A stretch of DNA of 16,138 nucleotides, from NCBI GenBank assembly GCA_000438155.1, contig FR902853.1, positions 1 through 16,138 on the forward strand, given 5' to 3'. The translations under genes and the position numbers were made by a program. Within the stretch, counting starts at the first letter, position 1, and every line of letters starts with the position of its first letter. The notes beneath the pieces are model-generated. The model was not told the origin of the DNA. It saw only the letters and a program-made list of their open reading frames with translations, and ran no database searches. The stretch is from Firmicutes bacterium CAG:95. Lineage in GTDB: Bacteria; Bacillota; Clostridia; Lachnospirales; Lachnospiraceae. Positions 6,766 through 14,112 of the stretch are shown in pieces.

Positions 6766-7725
6766 CTATATTCCCAACAGTGCAGCAATACACATTACCG
6801 CTGTTATTATGGTAAATAATGCAACAATGCGTGTTTCCTCCCATCCGCACAGCTCAAAGTGATGATGGAGCGGAGCCATTTTCAGAAGTCGCTTTCCTCC
6901 GCTTACCTTAAAATACACTACCTGGGCAATCACGGAAAGCACTTCGATCACATACACGATGCCAATCAGTGGAAGCAATAACGGCAGATCCATCAGATAC
7001 GCACAGGCTGCCACGAAACCTCCCAGTGCAAGGGAACCGGTATCTCCCATGAAGACACTCGCCGGATGCACATTAAATAAAAGAAAGCCCAGCAATGCAC
7101 CTGCGGCTGCTCCCGTCACCGGAAACAATCCCTCATGCCAGAATACGGAAATGATCAGCCACAGCATTGCAACCATCAGAGTCACACTCGCTGCCAGTCC
7201 ATCCAGTCCATCGGTAAGATTCACTCCGTTTACCGTTCCAATCACAATAAAGAAAAAAACCGGAATCGAAAGAGCTCCCAAAGACAGGCTTTTCCCATTG
7301 GAAAACGGAATCCGCATCAGAAAATCCATCCCACACACCTCATACAGGTAATACCAGAATCCTGCCGTTAACAGAAACTGCAGGAGAAACTTCTGAAATG
7401 CGGACAAGCCCTTCGACCTTCGAAGGACTACCTTGATAAAATCATCCAGGAAGCCGATCCATCCGAATCCAAACGTTACACACAATACCGGTATTCCCTC
7501 CGGAAACCTGTGCAGAAATGGAAGTGTCGAAAGCAGAATGCTAAGCAGAATGATAATTCCCCCCATAGTTGGTGTTCCTGCTTTACACAGATGGGTGCTC
7601 GGTCCATCCTCTCTTACGGTCTGACGTACCTTTACCTTCTTCAGTAGTGGAATCAGCAGCTTACCAAGCAGTGCACTCAGTAAAAAGGCTGAAAGAATCG
7701 GCAAAACAACATCTTGCATTTTCAT
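6766..7725 (-). CDS. mraY: Phospho-N-acetylmuramoyl-pentapeptide-transferase (MraY)
   Basis: Integral membrane enzyme that transfers phospho-MurNAc-pentapeptide to undecaprenyl phosphate, giving lipid I. The 319-aa protein has about ten membrane helices. Signature residues are present: the early basic segment REDGPSTHLCKAGTPTMGG (38-56), FLDDFIK with D94/D95, NLTDGLDGLA with D172/D175, FMGDTGSLALGG, and the PLHHHFEL cytoplasmic loop with the histidine triad (about 287-289). The ATG lies 12 bp after the SpoVD-like gene. The Shine-Dalgarno AAAGG directly follows that gene's stop codon, indicating tight coupling. No murE precedes it, unlike B. subtilis. Confidence 0.96.
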   Translation of the reverse strand: MKMQDVVLPILSAFLLSALLGKLLIPLLKKVKVRQTVREDGPSTHLCKAGTPTMGGIIILLSILLSTLPFLHRFPEGIPVLCVTFGFGWIGFLDDFIKVVLRRSKGLSAFQKFLLQFLLTAGFWYYLYEVCGMDFLMRIPFSNGKSLSLGALSIPVFFFIVIGTVNGVNLTDGLDGLAASVTLMVAMLWLIISVFWHEGLFPVTGAAAGALLGFLLFNVHPASVFMGDTGSLALGGFVAACAYLMDLPLLLPLIGIVYVIEVLSVIAQVVYFKVSGGKRLLKMAPLHHHFELCGWEETRIVALFTIITAVMCIAALLGI

Positions 7726-7737
7726 TAATCATACCTT

Positions 7738-9462
7738 TCAATTATAATCCATTTTGTCCAGATAGGGAAGAACATTTTCGAAAAGCTGACGCACGACAGG
7801 AGCAGCCACCTGACCGCCATAATATACACCCTGTGGATTATGGATGATCGCAATCGCAAGCACCTCCGGATCATCCGCCGGTGCAAATCCGATAAAGGAA
7901 GCGATATATCTCCCGGTTCCTCTCGGGAGCGTCTGGCTGGTCGCGGTCTTTCCTCCTACCCTTGCTCCCTCCACATAGCCGTTCTTCCCGGAGCCGCTCT
8001 CCACCACCTGCTCTAAGATCATCCGCATGGTTGCGGATGTTTCTTCCGATACAATCTGCCTGCCCTCTTCATAAGACAGCATCCGAATGTTCTCGCCCTG
8101 CCGGTCTGCCACCTTTACGCCAAAATGCGGGGTGATTCTTTTTCCTCCATTTACAAGCGAGGAAACCGTTGCCGCCATCTGGATCGGTGTCACCTGAAAG
8201 GACTGCCCAAAAGCAACCGTTGCAAGCTCCACCGCTTTCATGTCCTCCTTTTTGTGCATGATGGTCCCCGCCTCTCCCGGGAGATCCACGCCGGTCTTTT
8301 CCAATAAGCCGAACTGTTTGAAGTATTTGTAATAATTGTCTACACCGAGCCGGAGTCCGACTGTGATGAATACCGGATTACAAGAATTCATCGTTGCCTC
8401 AACAAACGTCTGGGTTCCGTGTCCGGCAATCTTATGGCAGCGGATCCGACGGTCCTCCACCATGATGTATCCCGGACAGTGAAAGGTGGATTCCGGTGTT
8501 ACCACACCCTCCTCTAAGCCTGCCGATGCCGTAATGACCTTGAAGGTGGAGCCCGGTTCATAGGTATCACTGATACAGCCGTTACGCCACATCTGATTCA
8601 GCAGCTCCTGTTTTTGCTCCTCACTCACTCCCTCACCTGCCTCTCCCAGATCATACGGATGATTCAGATCGAATTCCGGGACATCCACCATTGCATAAAG
8701 TTCTCCGTTCCTGGGATTGATGACAATGATCGATACCCTTTCTGCTTCTTTGGTTTCCATCACCTGCCTGGCAAGCTGGGTCGCATAGCTCTGGATATTC
8801 CGGTCCATGCTGATATACAGATCCTTCCCCGGTATGGGCTCCACACGTTCTTCTCCCCCGGTTGCAAGCTCCACGCCCCTTGCATCGGTCACGGTAAGAA
8901 TCGTTCCCTCCGTTCCCTTCAATACCTCCTCATATTTCACTTCCAGACCGATAATTCCCTGATTATCTCCGCCGGTAAAGCCCAGCACCTTGGAGGCCAG
9001 CGTATCATATGGATAATACCTTTTATAATCCTCATCCACCTTTACCCCGGCAAGATCATAGCTCCTTATCCGGTCTCCGGTTTCCTTTTCCACATTGCTT
9101 TTTATCTTTTCAATCGAGGAATACTTCTGTACCCGCTTACGGACATATTCCTCAGACAGGTCAAGCTCCCGGCTTAGTACCTCTACGATTTCATCCGGTT
9201 CCCTGATCTGGTTATGAATCACGGAGACCGTACAGACCGTTTTGTTATCTGCAAGCACCGTTCCATTGGCATCGAGAATCCTCCCTCTGGCAGCCTTGAT
9301 CATTCGTTCCCTTTCATGTAATTGCTGCGCTTTTTCCATATAATATTCCGAACAATTCACCATGAGATAGCCAAGCCGCACCATAAGCATACACATAAGC
9401 ACAACACACCCAAAGAAAAAGGCCACGATCTTATTCCGGTGAAAGGTCTTATTTTTCTGCAT
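7738..9462 (-). CDS. Class B penicillin-binding protein, SpoVD-like
   Basis: Peptidoglycan transpeptidase anchored by one N-terminal helix (about 12-34 of 574 aa). A dimerisation domain with RGRILDANGTVLADN follows, then a transpeptidase domain with STFK (S305 nucleophile, K308) and SCN (S360-N362). The third motif reads KTA (505-507) in GGKTATSQTLPRG instead of KTG. C342 and C361 lie 19 residues apart, the separation of the disulfide-forming cysteines C332/C351 of B. subtilis SpoVD. The protein ends straight after the transpeptidase domain with no PASTA domain, whereas B. subtilis SpoVD has one. The ATG at 9462 has GTGAGG 6 bases before it; 24 extra in-frame codons upstream have no better signal. 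Position, second of two PBP genes before mraY, matches spoVD. A role in spore cortex or division is inferred. Confidence 0.88.
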   Translation of the reverse strand: MQKNKTFHRNKIVAFFFGCVVLMCMLMVRLGYLMVNCSEYYMEKAQQLHERERMIKAARGRILDANGTVLADNKTVCTVSVIHNQIREPDEIVEVLSRELDLSEEYVRKRVQKYSSIEKIKSNVEKETGDRIRSYDLAGVKVDEDYKRYYPYDTLASKVLGFTGGDNQGIIGLEVKYEEVLKGTEGTILTVTDARGVELATGGEERVEPIPGKDLYISMDRNIQSYATQLARQVMETKEAERVSIIVINPRNGELYAMVDVPEFDLNHPYDLGEAGEGVSEEQKQELLNQMWRNGCISDTYEPGSTFKVITASAGLEEGVVTPESTFHCPGYIMVEDRRIRCHKIAGHGTQTFVEATMNSCNPVFITVGLRLGVDNYYKYFKQFGLLEKTGVDLPGEAGTIMHKKEDMKAVELATVAFGQSFQVTPIQMAATVSSLVNGGKRITPHFGVKVADRQGENIRMLSYEEGRQIVSEETSATMRMILEQVVESGSGKNGYVEGARVGGKTATSQTLPRGTGRYIASFIGFAPADDPEVLAIAIIHNPQGVYYGGQVAAPVVRQLFENVLPYLDKMDYN

Positions 9463-9549
9463 AAAAAACCTCACAGAAAAGGTATTGTTATAATTTATTA
9501 CCCTTCCTATGAGGTTATGCCTTTGTATTGTCAAATAGTCACCAGGCTT

Positions 9550-11814
9550 CTATTGCGTCCCTGCTGTGGTGTCCTGCCCGGTGTTCTCTGTTCCGGTGCT
9601 TTCTGTTCCGGTATCTCCTGCTGTATCTTCCGTGGTATCCTCTCCGGTTTCACCCTCGGCTTCGCCGCCTTCAAAGCTTTCCCCGTACACCGCACCCGTT
9701 ACCGGATCGACATAAGCGCCGGTATTCGGATCCACTGCATAGCCGGTTGCCGGATCAATCGGGAAATCCTTCCACGGTTCATTCCGTGGCGTTTCTTCCG
9801 TGGTTCCATCCCCTTCTGCCGTGGTATCTCCGGTATTTTCTCCATCCTCTCCTTCGGCTGTCGTATCTTCTTCCGAAACAACCGGAGTCCGGATCTCAAT
9901 CTGAAGCTGCTCCAATTCTTCCCGTTCCTTGTCGGTCAGTTCCTCTGTCATAAAAATGCCAAGATAAGGAAGTGCCTCTGTAAGAATGCTCCGCACAATA
10001 CGGGTTGCATACTTCGCATCGTCCTGTGTTGCCACGTTCGGACGATCCACAACCACATAAATCGCAATCTGCGGATTGTCTGCAGGAGCATATCCCATAA
10101 AGGAAACCACATACTGGTGGTTGCCTCGGGGAAGCGTTTCGGCAGTTCCTGTTTTACCACCGATCATGTAACCTGCCGGACGGGCAGTTTTACCGGTTCC
10201 GTATTCTCCGGTCACAACGGTATTACACATCTCACGGATCTTTTCCGAGGTTTCCTCGGAAACCGTCTGCTTCAGCACACGGGGCTCCATATTCTGTACG
10301 GTTGCTCCCGAGGGGCTGATGATCTTTTTTACCATATGCGGCTCATAATAATATCCGCCGTTAATCAGGGAACTGAATCCACTGATCATCTGAATCATGG
10401 TACAGTTATAGGACTGCCCGAAGCTGTTCGTCGCAAGATCCGCAGAGCCCATTGTATCACTGGTAAAAATAAGGCTTGCGGTACGTGCCTCTCCTGCCAG
10501 ATCAATATTCGTTTTTAATCCCAGATTAAAAATATGCTGGAACTTCGTAAAGGTATCTACGCCCATGGCCTTGGCAACATACATCATAACCACGTTGCAG
10601 GACCGCTCTATTCCTTCCGACACGGTAAGAAGTCCGTCACCGTAACGGTTATGACAGCGGATCTTGTGACCTCCGACTTCAAGGAGTCCTTCACAGTTAT
10701 AGGTTTCATTTCCGGTAATTGCACCACTTTCAATCCCGGCCGCTACGGTAAAGGGCTTGGAAACAGAGCCCGGTTCATACGTATCGTTAATACAGAAGTT
10801 CTTCCATAAGGCATTGAGGTTCTGGTAAAGCTGATCGCCCTCTAACGTTCCGACATTTTCTTCATTAATATATTCTTCGGTTTTCTCCCCGTTTTCATCA
10901 AGGAGCCGCATGCCAAGCAAAGCATCCGTGTTACGCACATCATTCAGGTTAAAGGTCGGATAGCTTGCCATGGCAAGAATCTCTCCATTATTGACATCCA
11001 TAATGATGCAGCCTACATTATTCGCTCCATTTCCATCATGGGCGTTGTCCTTATATTCCTCGTTAAATTTCAGCAGATATTTCTCTACAATGCTCTGCAG
11101 GTTGGCATCAATTGTGGACTGCACGCTATTGCCGTCTACTGCCGCAATGGTTGTCCGTTCCACGTTCGCATCGGAATTCATATAACCGTATTCCCGTCCG
11201 GGAGTTCCGGTCAGCACATCGTTATAATACTCTTCGAGTCCATAGGATCCGATATTGTCGTTCGTCGTAAAACCAATGACATCACAGGCAAGGGTATTGC
11301 CCGGATACATTCTCTGATATTCTTCCTCAAACCAGACTCCCTGAACCAATGAATCTTCCGCATTCTGTAATTCCTTAAAGCCTTCAATCTGTTCATAGGT
11401 CTGACGCTTCGCCAGCACATAATAACGCGATGAATCACCGTTTTCTGCAATATAGGACCGGACCGCCGACGTATCAATCCCGAACTCCTGCCGTAAGGCA
11501 TCCAATGTCGGTTCAAGATACTCTTCCTTCTCCGATACCGCTACCGCATCCAGTATGACATTATAGACCTTCTCGCTCGAAGCCAGAATGCTTCCGTTCC
11601 GGTCAAGAATGGATCCTCTTTTGTACGGAATGGTCGTACTGTCATACTTCTGCTGCGACAGAATCTGCTTCTTGTAACGCTCTCCATTATCTCTGCTGAT
11701 GGTAAATAACCGATAGGTTAAACCCACAAAAGCCAGCAGCACTATCATAAACAGCACTACCAGCTTCTTCTGCATTCTTACTGTAAATCGATTTCCTTTT
11801 GCCTGTCTTGCCAA
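9550..11814 (-). CDS. ftsI: Class B penicillin-binding protein, FtsI/PbpB-like, with acidic repeat tail
   Basis: Septal transpeptidase expected to pair with the SEDS protein. From the TTG at 11814 the protein is 754 aa: basic N-tail (MARQAKGNRF), one membrane helix (about 18-36), dimerisation domain with RGSILDRNGSILASS, and a transpeptidase domain with SVSK (S350/K353), SCN (S405-N407) and a canonical KTGT (K554). C387 and C406 are 19 residues apart, as in the neighbouring PBP. After about residue 624 comes a 131-residue extracellular tail rich in Glu, Thr and Gly with three tandem octapeptides of DPxTGxxx type (687-710), rather than PASTA domains. The TTG has AGAGG 7 bases upstream. A GTG at 11889 overlapping ftsL has no visible ribosome binding site. 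First PBP after ftsL, as pbpB is in B. subtilis. Confidence 0.9.
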   Translation of the reverse strand: MARQAKGNRFTVRMQKKLVVLFMIVLLAFVGLTYRLFTISRDNGERYKKQILSQQKYDSTTIPYKRGSILDRNGSILASSEKVYNVILDAVAVSEKEEYLEPTLDALRQEFGIDTSAVRSYIAENGDSSRYYVLAKRQTYEQIEGFKELQNAEDSLVQGVWFEEEYQRMYPGNTLACDVIGFTTNDNIGSYGLEEYYNDVLTGTPGREYGYMNSDANVERTTIAAVDGNSVQSTIDANLQSIVEKYLLKFNEEYKDNAHDGNGANNVGCIIMDVNNGEILAMASYPTFNLNDVRNTDALLGMRLLDENGEKTEEYINEENVGTLEGDQLYQNLNALWKNFCINDTYEPGSVSKPFTVAAGIESGAITGNETYNCEGLLEVGGHKIRCHNRYGDGLLTVSEGIERSCNVVMMYVAKAMGVDTFTKFQHIFNLGLKTNIDLAGEARTASLIFTSDTMGSADLATNSFGQSYNCTMIQMISGFSSLINGGYYYEPHMVKKIISPSGATVQNMEPRVLKQTVSEETSEKIREMCNTVVTGEYGTGKTARPAGYMIGGKTGTAETLPRGNHQYVVSFMGYAPADNPQIAIYVVVDRPNVATQDDAKYATRIVRSILTEALPYLGIFMTEELTDKEREELEQLQIEIRTPVVSEEDTTAEGEDGENTGDTTAEGDGTTEETPRNEPWKDFPIDPATGYAVDPNTGAYVDPVTGAVYGESFEGGEAEGETGEDTTEDTAGDTGTESTGTENTGQDTTAGTQ

Positions 11815-11821
11815 ATTCCTA

Positions 11822-11826
11822 CCTCT
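11822..11826 (-). promoter_or_regulatory. Ribosome binding site deciding the ftsI TTG start
   Basis: AGAGG on the minus strand (11826-11822) lies 7 bases before TTG at 11814. It is the only good Shine-Dalgarno near the start of this reading frame, and the next in-frame ATG falls inside the basic tail just before the membrane helix. Confidence 0.65.
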
Positions 11827-11872
11827 TACGGCCTGCCGTCTGCTTCCATATCCTGTTACATGATCCGGAAGA

Positions 11873-12346
11873 CTAGTTGGGAATTTCACCGGTCTGTCTC
11901 ACATAATCACTGCTTTCTCCATTGAATGTGATGATCTGACCTTCCTGTGCATATCCCATCCCCAGTTCCTGAATGGCAATCCGTTTTACTTCATCCAGAT
12001 TAATACTACTTGTTATTCTACTATAATTCTCGTCATTATCAAGTCTTAAATCGTTTAAAACCTTTTCCTGTCTGGAAATATTCTTAATGCTGTTCGTGAT
12101 ATCCGACTGCAATGACAGATACATGGTTAAAATCATTCCCGCAGCAACCATAGCGACTGCAAGAAACAATACATAGCCGATATTCATCCGGCGTGCTCTC
12201 GCACGGTTACGATGTGTCTGCTCGCTGACACGACGATGTGGCTGTTCAATCTGAGGCAGTACTTCAAGCCTTCTGGCTGTATTTCCCTGCACATAGATAC
12301 TGTTCCGATATGCAGTTTTCCTGGTTGTTCTTGTATCAGCCCTCAT
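11873..12346 (-). CDS. ftsL: Cell division protein FtsL
   Basis: Small bitopic divisome protein that forms a complex with DivIB and DivIC and activates septal synthesis. The 157-aa product has a long basic cytoplasmic tail (about 1-54, many Arg), one membrane helix (about 55-77), and an external segment with coiled-coil character (about 80-115). It then has LDEVKRIAIQELGMGYAQEGQII, the typical FtsL C-terminal pattern. FtsL sequences diverge strongly, so the call rests on topology, this C-terminal pattern and position between rsmH and the PBP genes. GGAGG lies 8 bases before the ATG. Confidence 0.88.
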   Translation of the reverse strand: MRADTRTTRKTAYRNSIYVQGNTARRLEVLPQIEQPHRRVSEQTHRNRARARRMNIGYVLFLAVAMVAAGMILTMYLSLQSDITNSIKNISRQEKVLNDLRLDNDENYSRITSSINLDEVKRIAIQELGMGYAQEGQIITFNGESSDYVRQTGEIPN

Positions 12347-12379
12347 AAGTTATGCCTCCATTCCCTAATTACATGTTTC

Positions 12380-12531
12380 GTAACTATTCAGACCCCCATT
12401 CGTAAAACCGCTGTTTCACAGCTTGAGTTTTACTCATGTGGTTACTTCGCCTATAAAATCTGTCAAATGTGCTCTGGAATGCAAGCATTCCGATCATATT
12501 TATCAGATTTTACATGGCTCTGAATAGTTAC
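12380..12531. mobile_element. 152-bp palindromic element with perfect 13-bp terminal inverted repeats (MITE-like or structured RNA)
   Basis: GTAACTATTCAGA at 12380-12392 and its exact reverse complement at 12519-12531 bound the region. Inside, on the plus strand, are two further hairpins. The first is GTAAAAC/GTTTTAC (12402-12408/12427-12433) capped by GCTGT/ACAGC. The second, longer one has three stacked stems: TAAAATCTG/CAGATTTTA (12454-12462/12504-12512), AAATGTG/CATATTT with one G-U pair (12465-12471/12495-12501), and GGAATGC/GCATTCC (12476-12482/12485-12491). The outer pair plus two arms would make a three-way junction. The right repeat covers the rsmH stop codon (12530-12528). There is no coding capacity and no obvious target duplication. 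It fits a miniature repeat element or a folded RNA between rsmH and ftsL. Confidence 0.65.
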
Positions 12532-13463
12532 CACTTTTCAAATATTCGAAGCTTCGCGCTTTTGGCTCTGCTGTTTAACTCCATTTCTTCTTCACTGGGT
12601 AAAATCGGCTTCCCGGTAATCACCGTCCCCCTGCTCACCTTTCCGCATACACATACCGGAAAATTCGGTGGACAGGTACAGGGATTCGCTGCCTGCCGGA
12701 ATGCGGTTTTCACGATCCTGTCCTCTAAGGAATGAAAGGTAATAATACATAATCTCCCACCCGGATTCAAAAGATCGATCAGTTCATTTAAGGAATCCTT
12801 CAACACTTCCAGTTCATGATTGCATTCGATGCGGATAGCCTGGAAGGTGCGCTTGGAAGGATGTCCACCTTCTGCCCTCATCTTTGCAGGAATTGCTGCT
12901 TTAATGATTTCGTTCAGTTCTCCTGTCGTTTCGATTGGTTTCTGTTTCCTGGCTGCCACGATGTGCTTGGCAATGTTCTTTGCAAACTTGTCCTCGCCAT
13001 AATCGCGGATCACCCGAAACAGTTCCATCTCGCTGTATTCATTAATGATCTCTCTTGCCGAAAAGCTGCTCCGCTGATCCATCCGCATATCGAGCGGCGT
13101 ATCATACCGGTAGGAAAATCCCCTCTCTTCATTATCAAGCTGATAAGAGGAAACTCCCAGATCCAGCAGCATTCCGTCAATTCCATCAATCTGTAGCTGC
13201 CTTAAAACAGCCGGTGTATTCCGGTAGTTGTCACGAACGATCGTCACATGCTCTTTAAATGGCTCTAATCTCGCAGTAGCAGCCTCAATCGCTGCCTCAT
13301 CCTGATCGATGCCGATGAGCCGTCCCTTACCGGTAAGTCTGCCTGCAACCACGCTGGCATGTCCTGCCCCGCCTAAGGTTCCATCCACATAAATTCCTTC
13401 CGGCTTGATGTTCAGGCCTTCGATTGATTCATTTAACAGCACTGACGTATGATTAAATTCCAT
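12528..13463 (-). CDS. rsmH: 16S rRNA (cytosine-1402-N4)-methyltransferase RsmH
   Basis: SAM-dependent enzyme that N4-methylates C1402 of 16S rRNA in the ribosomal P site; formerly MraW. The 311-aa protein begins MEFNHTSVLLNESIE and carries the SAM loop VDGTLGGAGHA (26-36), LLDLGVSSYQLD (about 99-110), GHPSKRTFQAIRIECN (about 207-222) and ITFHSLEDRIVK (about 241-252). A CTCPP...CVCGK cysteine cluster precedes the C-terminal AKLRIFEKW. Length is normal. It starts 12 bp after mraZ, with AAAGGGG overlapping the mraZ stop, so the two are coupled. Its TAA stop lies inside the terminal repeat of the 152-bp element, which may have supplied the stop. Confidence 0.97.
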   Translation of the reverse strand: MEFNHTSVLLNESIEGLNIKPEGIYVDGTLGGAGHASVVAGRLTGKGRLIGIDQDEAAIEAATARLEPFKEHVTIVRDNYRNTPAVLRQLQIDGIDGMLLDLGVSSYQLDNEERGFSYRYDTPLDMRMDQRSSFSAREIINEYSEMELFRVIRDYGEDKFAKNIAKHIVAARKQKPIETTGELNEIIKAAIPAKMRAEGGHPSKRTFQAIRIECNHELEVLKDSLNELIDLLNPGGRLCIITFHSLEDRIVKTAFRQAANPCTCPPNFPVCVCGKVSRGTVITGKPILPSEEEMELNSRAKSAKLRIFEKW

Positions 13464-13475
13464 TCGTTAACCCCT

Positions 13476-13907
13476 TTAGATTCCAATCCCAAGCTCAAAC
13501 ATATGATTGGAAATCTCATCCATATCCTCAAAGGAAACCGTTCCTTCCCAACGTTCCTTGCTCCAGATTTCAATTCTGCTTCCTACACCGACTAAAACGG
13601 CGTCCTTCGTAATATCTGCAAACTCCCGTAAAACCGAAGGGATTAAAATTCGTCCCTGCTTGTCCACTTCCACGCTGGCTGCGCCTGCCAGGAAGTATCT
13701 GGTAAATTGTCTTACCTGTTTATCCATCATGGGTAGTGAGAGAAGCTTTTCTTCAAATTTCTTCCACTCTTCGTTGTCATACACAAACAGGCAGCCATCC
13801 ATCCCCTTGGTCACTACAAATTCATCGCCTAAACTTTCACGGAATTTGGAAGGAATGATCAGTCTGCCTTTGGCATCAATTGTATGATTGTATTCACCCA
13901 TAAACAT
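13476..13907 (-). CDS. mraZ: Transcriptional regulator MraZ
   Basis: DNA-binding protein at the head of dcw clusters that controls its own operon by binding short direct repeats near the promoter. The 143-aa product has two SpoVT/AbrB-like repeats: MFMGEYNHTIDAKGRLIIPSKF at the N-terminus and VEVDKQGRILIPSVLREF from about residue 78. The paired DxxGR signatures are intact. The ATG at 13907 gives the family's usual MFMGEY start. The Shine-Dalgarno GGTGA (13921-13917) overlaps the first MraZ-type box, so MraZ binding and translation initiation signals share bases. First gene of the operon. Confidence 0.97.
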   Translation of the reverse strand: MFMGEYNHTIDAKGRLIIPSKFRESLGDEFVVTKGMDGCLFVYDNEEWKKFEEKLLSLPMMDKQVRQFTRYFLAGAASVEVDKQGRILIPSVLREFADITKDAVLVGVGSRIEIWSKERWEGTVSFEDMDEISNHMFELGIGI

Positions 13908-13919
13908 TGATACAATTCA

Positions 13920-13967
13920 CCACTTTCTACCACTTGGTTGACACTATCTACCACTTTCCACCACTTT
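13920..13967 (-). promoter_or_regulatory. MraZ box array (five AAAGTGG-type repeats)
   Basis: On the minus strand five heptamers follow in phase: AAAGTGG (13967-13961), AAAGTGG (13957-13951), ATAGTGT (13947-13941), CAAGTGG (13936-13930) and AAAGTGG (13926-13920). The repeat periods are 10, 10, 11 and 10 bases, about one helical turn. Repeated AAAGTG[T/G] motifs are described as MraZ sites in Mollicutes, and TGGG-type repeats in E. coli. The array lies between the predicted start point (about 13968) and the mraZ ATG, consistent with autoregulation. The repeats are direct observation; binding is inferred. Confidence 0.8.
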
Positions 13968-13974
13968 TAGGTCT

Positions 13975-14003
13975 ATTCTACCCTATTGAGGTAGGGATTG
14001 CAA
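13975..14003 (-). promoter_or_regulatory. Main dcw operon promoter upstream of mraZ
   Basis: TTGCAA (14003-13998) and TAGAAT (13980-13975) on the minus strand are 17 bases apart, a fair sigma-A match. The predicted start near 13968 coincides with the upstream edge of the MraZ box array. The -35 starts only a few bases after the U-tract of the lgt terminator. Confidence 0.6.
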
Positions 14004-14005
14004 GC

Positions 14006-14039
14006 ATAAAAATAGCGCCCTGTGAGTCTCACAAGGCGC
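14006..14039 (-). terminator. Intrinsic terminator after lgt
   Basis: On the minus strand GCGCCTTGTGA pairs with TCACAGGGCGC (14039-14015, 11 bp including one G-U pair, 3-base loop) and is followed by TATTTTTAT. It lies about 75 bases past the lgt stop and separates the ychF-lgt unit from the dcw operon. Confidence 0.85.
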
Positions 14040-14112
14040 ATAAATACGGGATTTTTCTTCAATTTTTGCTTATATTGTGTGGTGCATCGTCCCATCAACT
14101 AGATATAGTGTT

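Noticed and set aside
6702..6788. N-terminal extension of murD overlapping mraY
   Set aside because: The extra 29 residues have no family counterpart and the ATG at 6701 has a good ribosome binding site.
9529..9534. TTGACA (minus strand) between the two PBP genes, also resembling a 0A box
   Set aside because: The hexamer 17 bases downstream is CATAGG and no acceptable -10 lies at nearby spacing. A separate promoter for the SpoVD-like gene cannot be supported.
9322..10518. 398-codon open frame on the plus strand opposite the two PBP genes
   Set aside because: It lies antisense to two clearly coding genes and spans their gap; its composition (many Cys, His, Arg, Ile) is that of a mirrored frame, with no recognisable domain.
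11815..11889. N-terminal extension of the FtsI-like PBP overlapping ftsL (GTG at 11889)
   Set aside because: No Shine-Dalgarno before the GTG; the TTG at 11814 has AGAGG at 7 bases.
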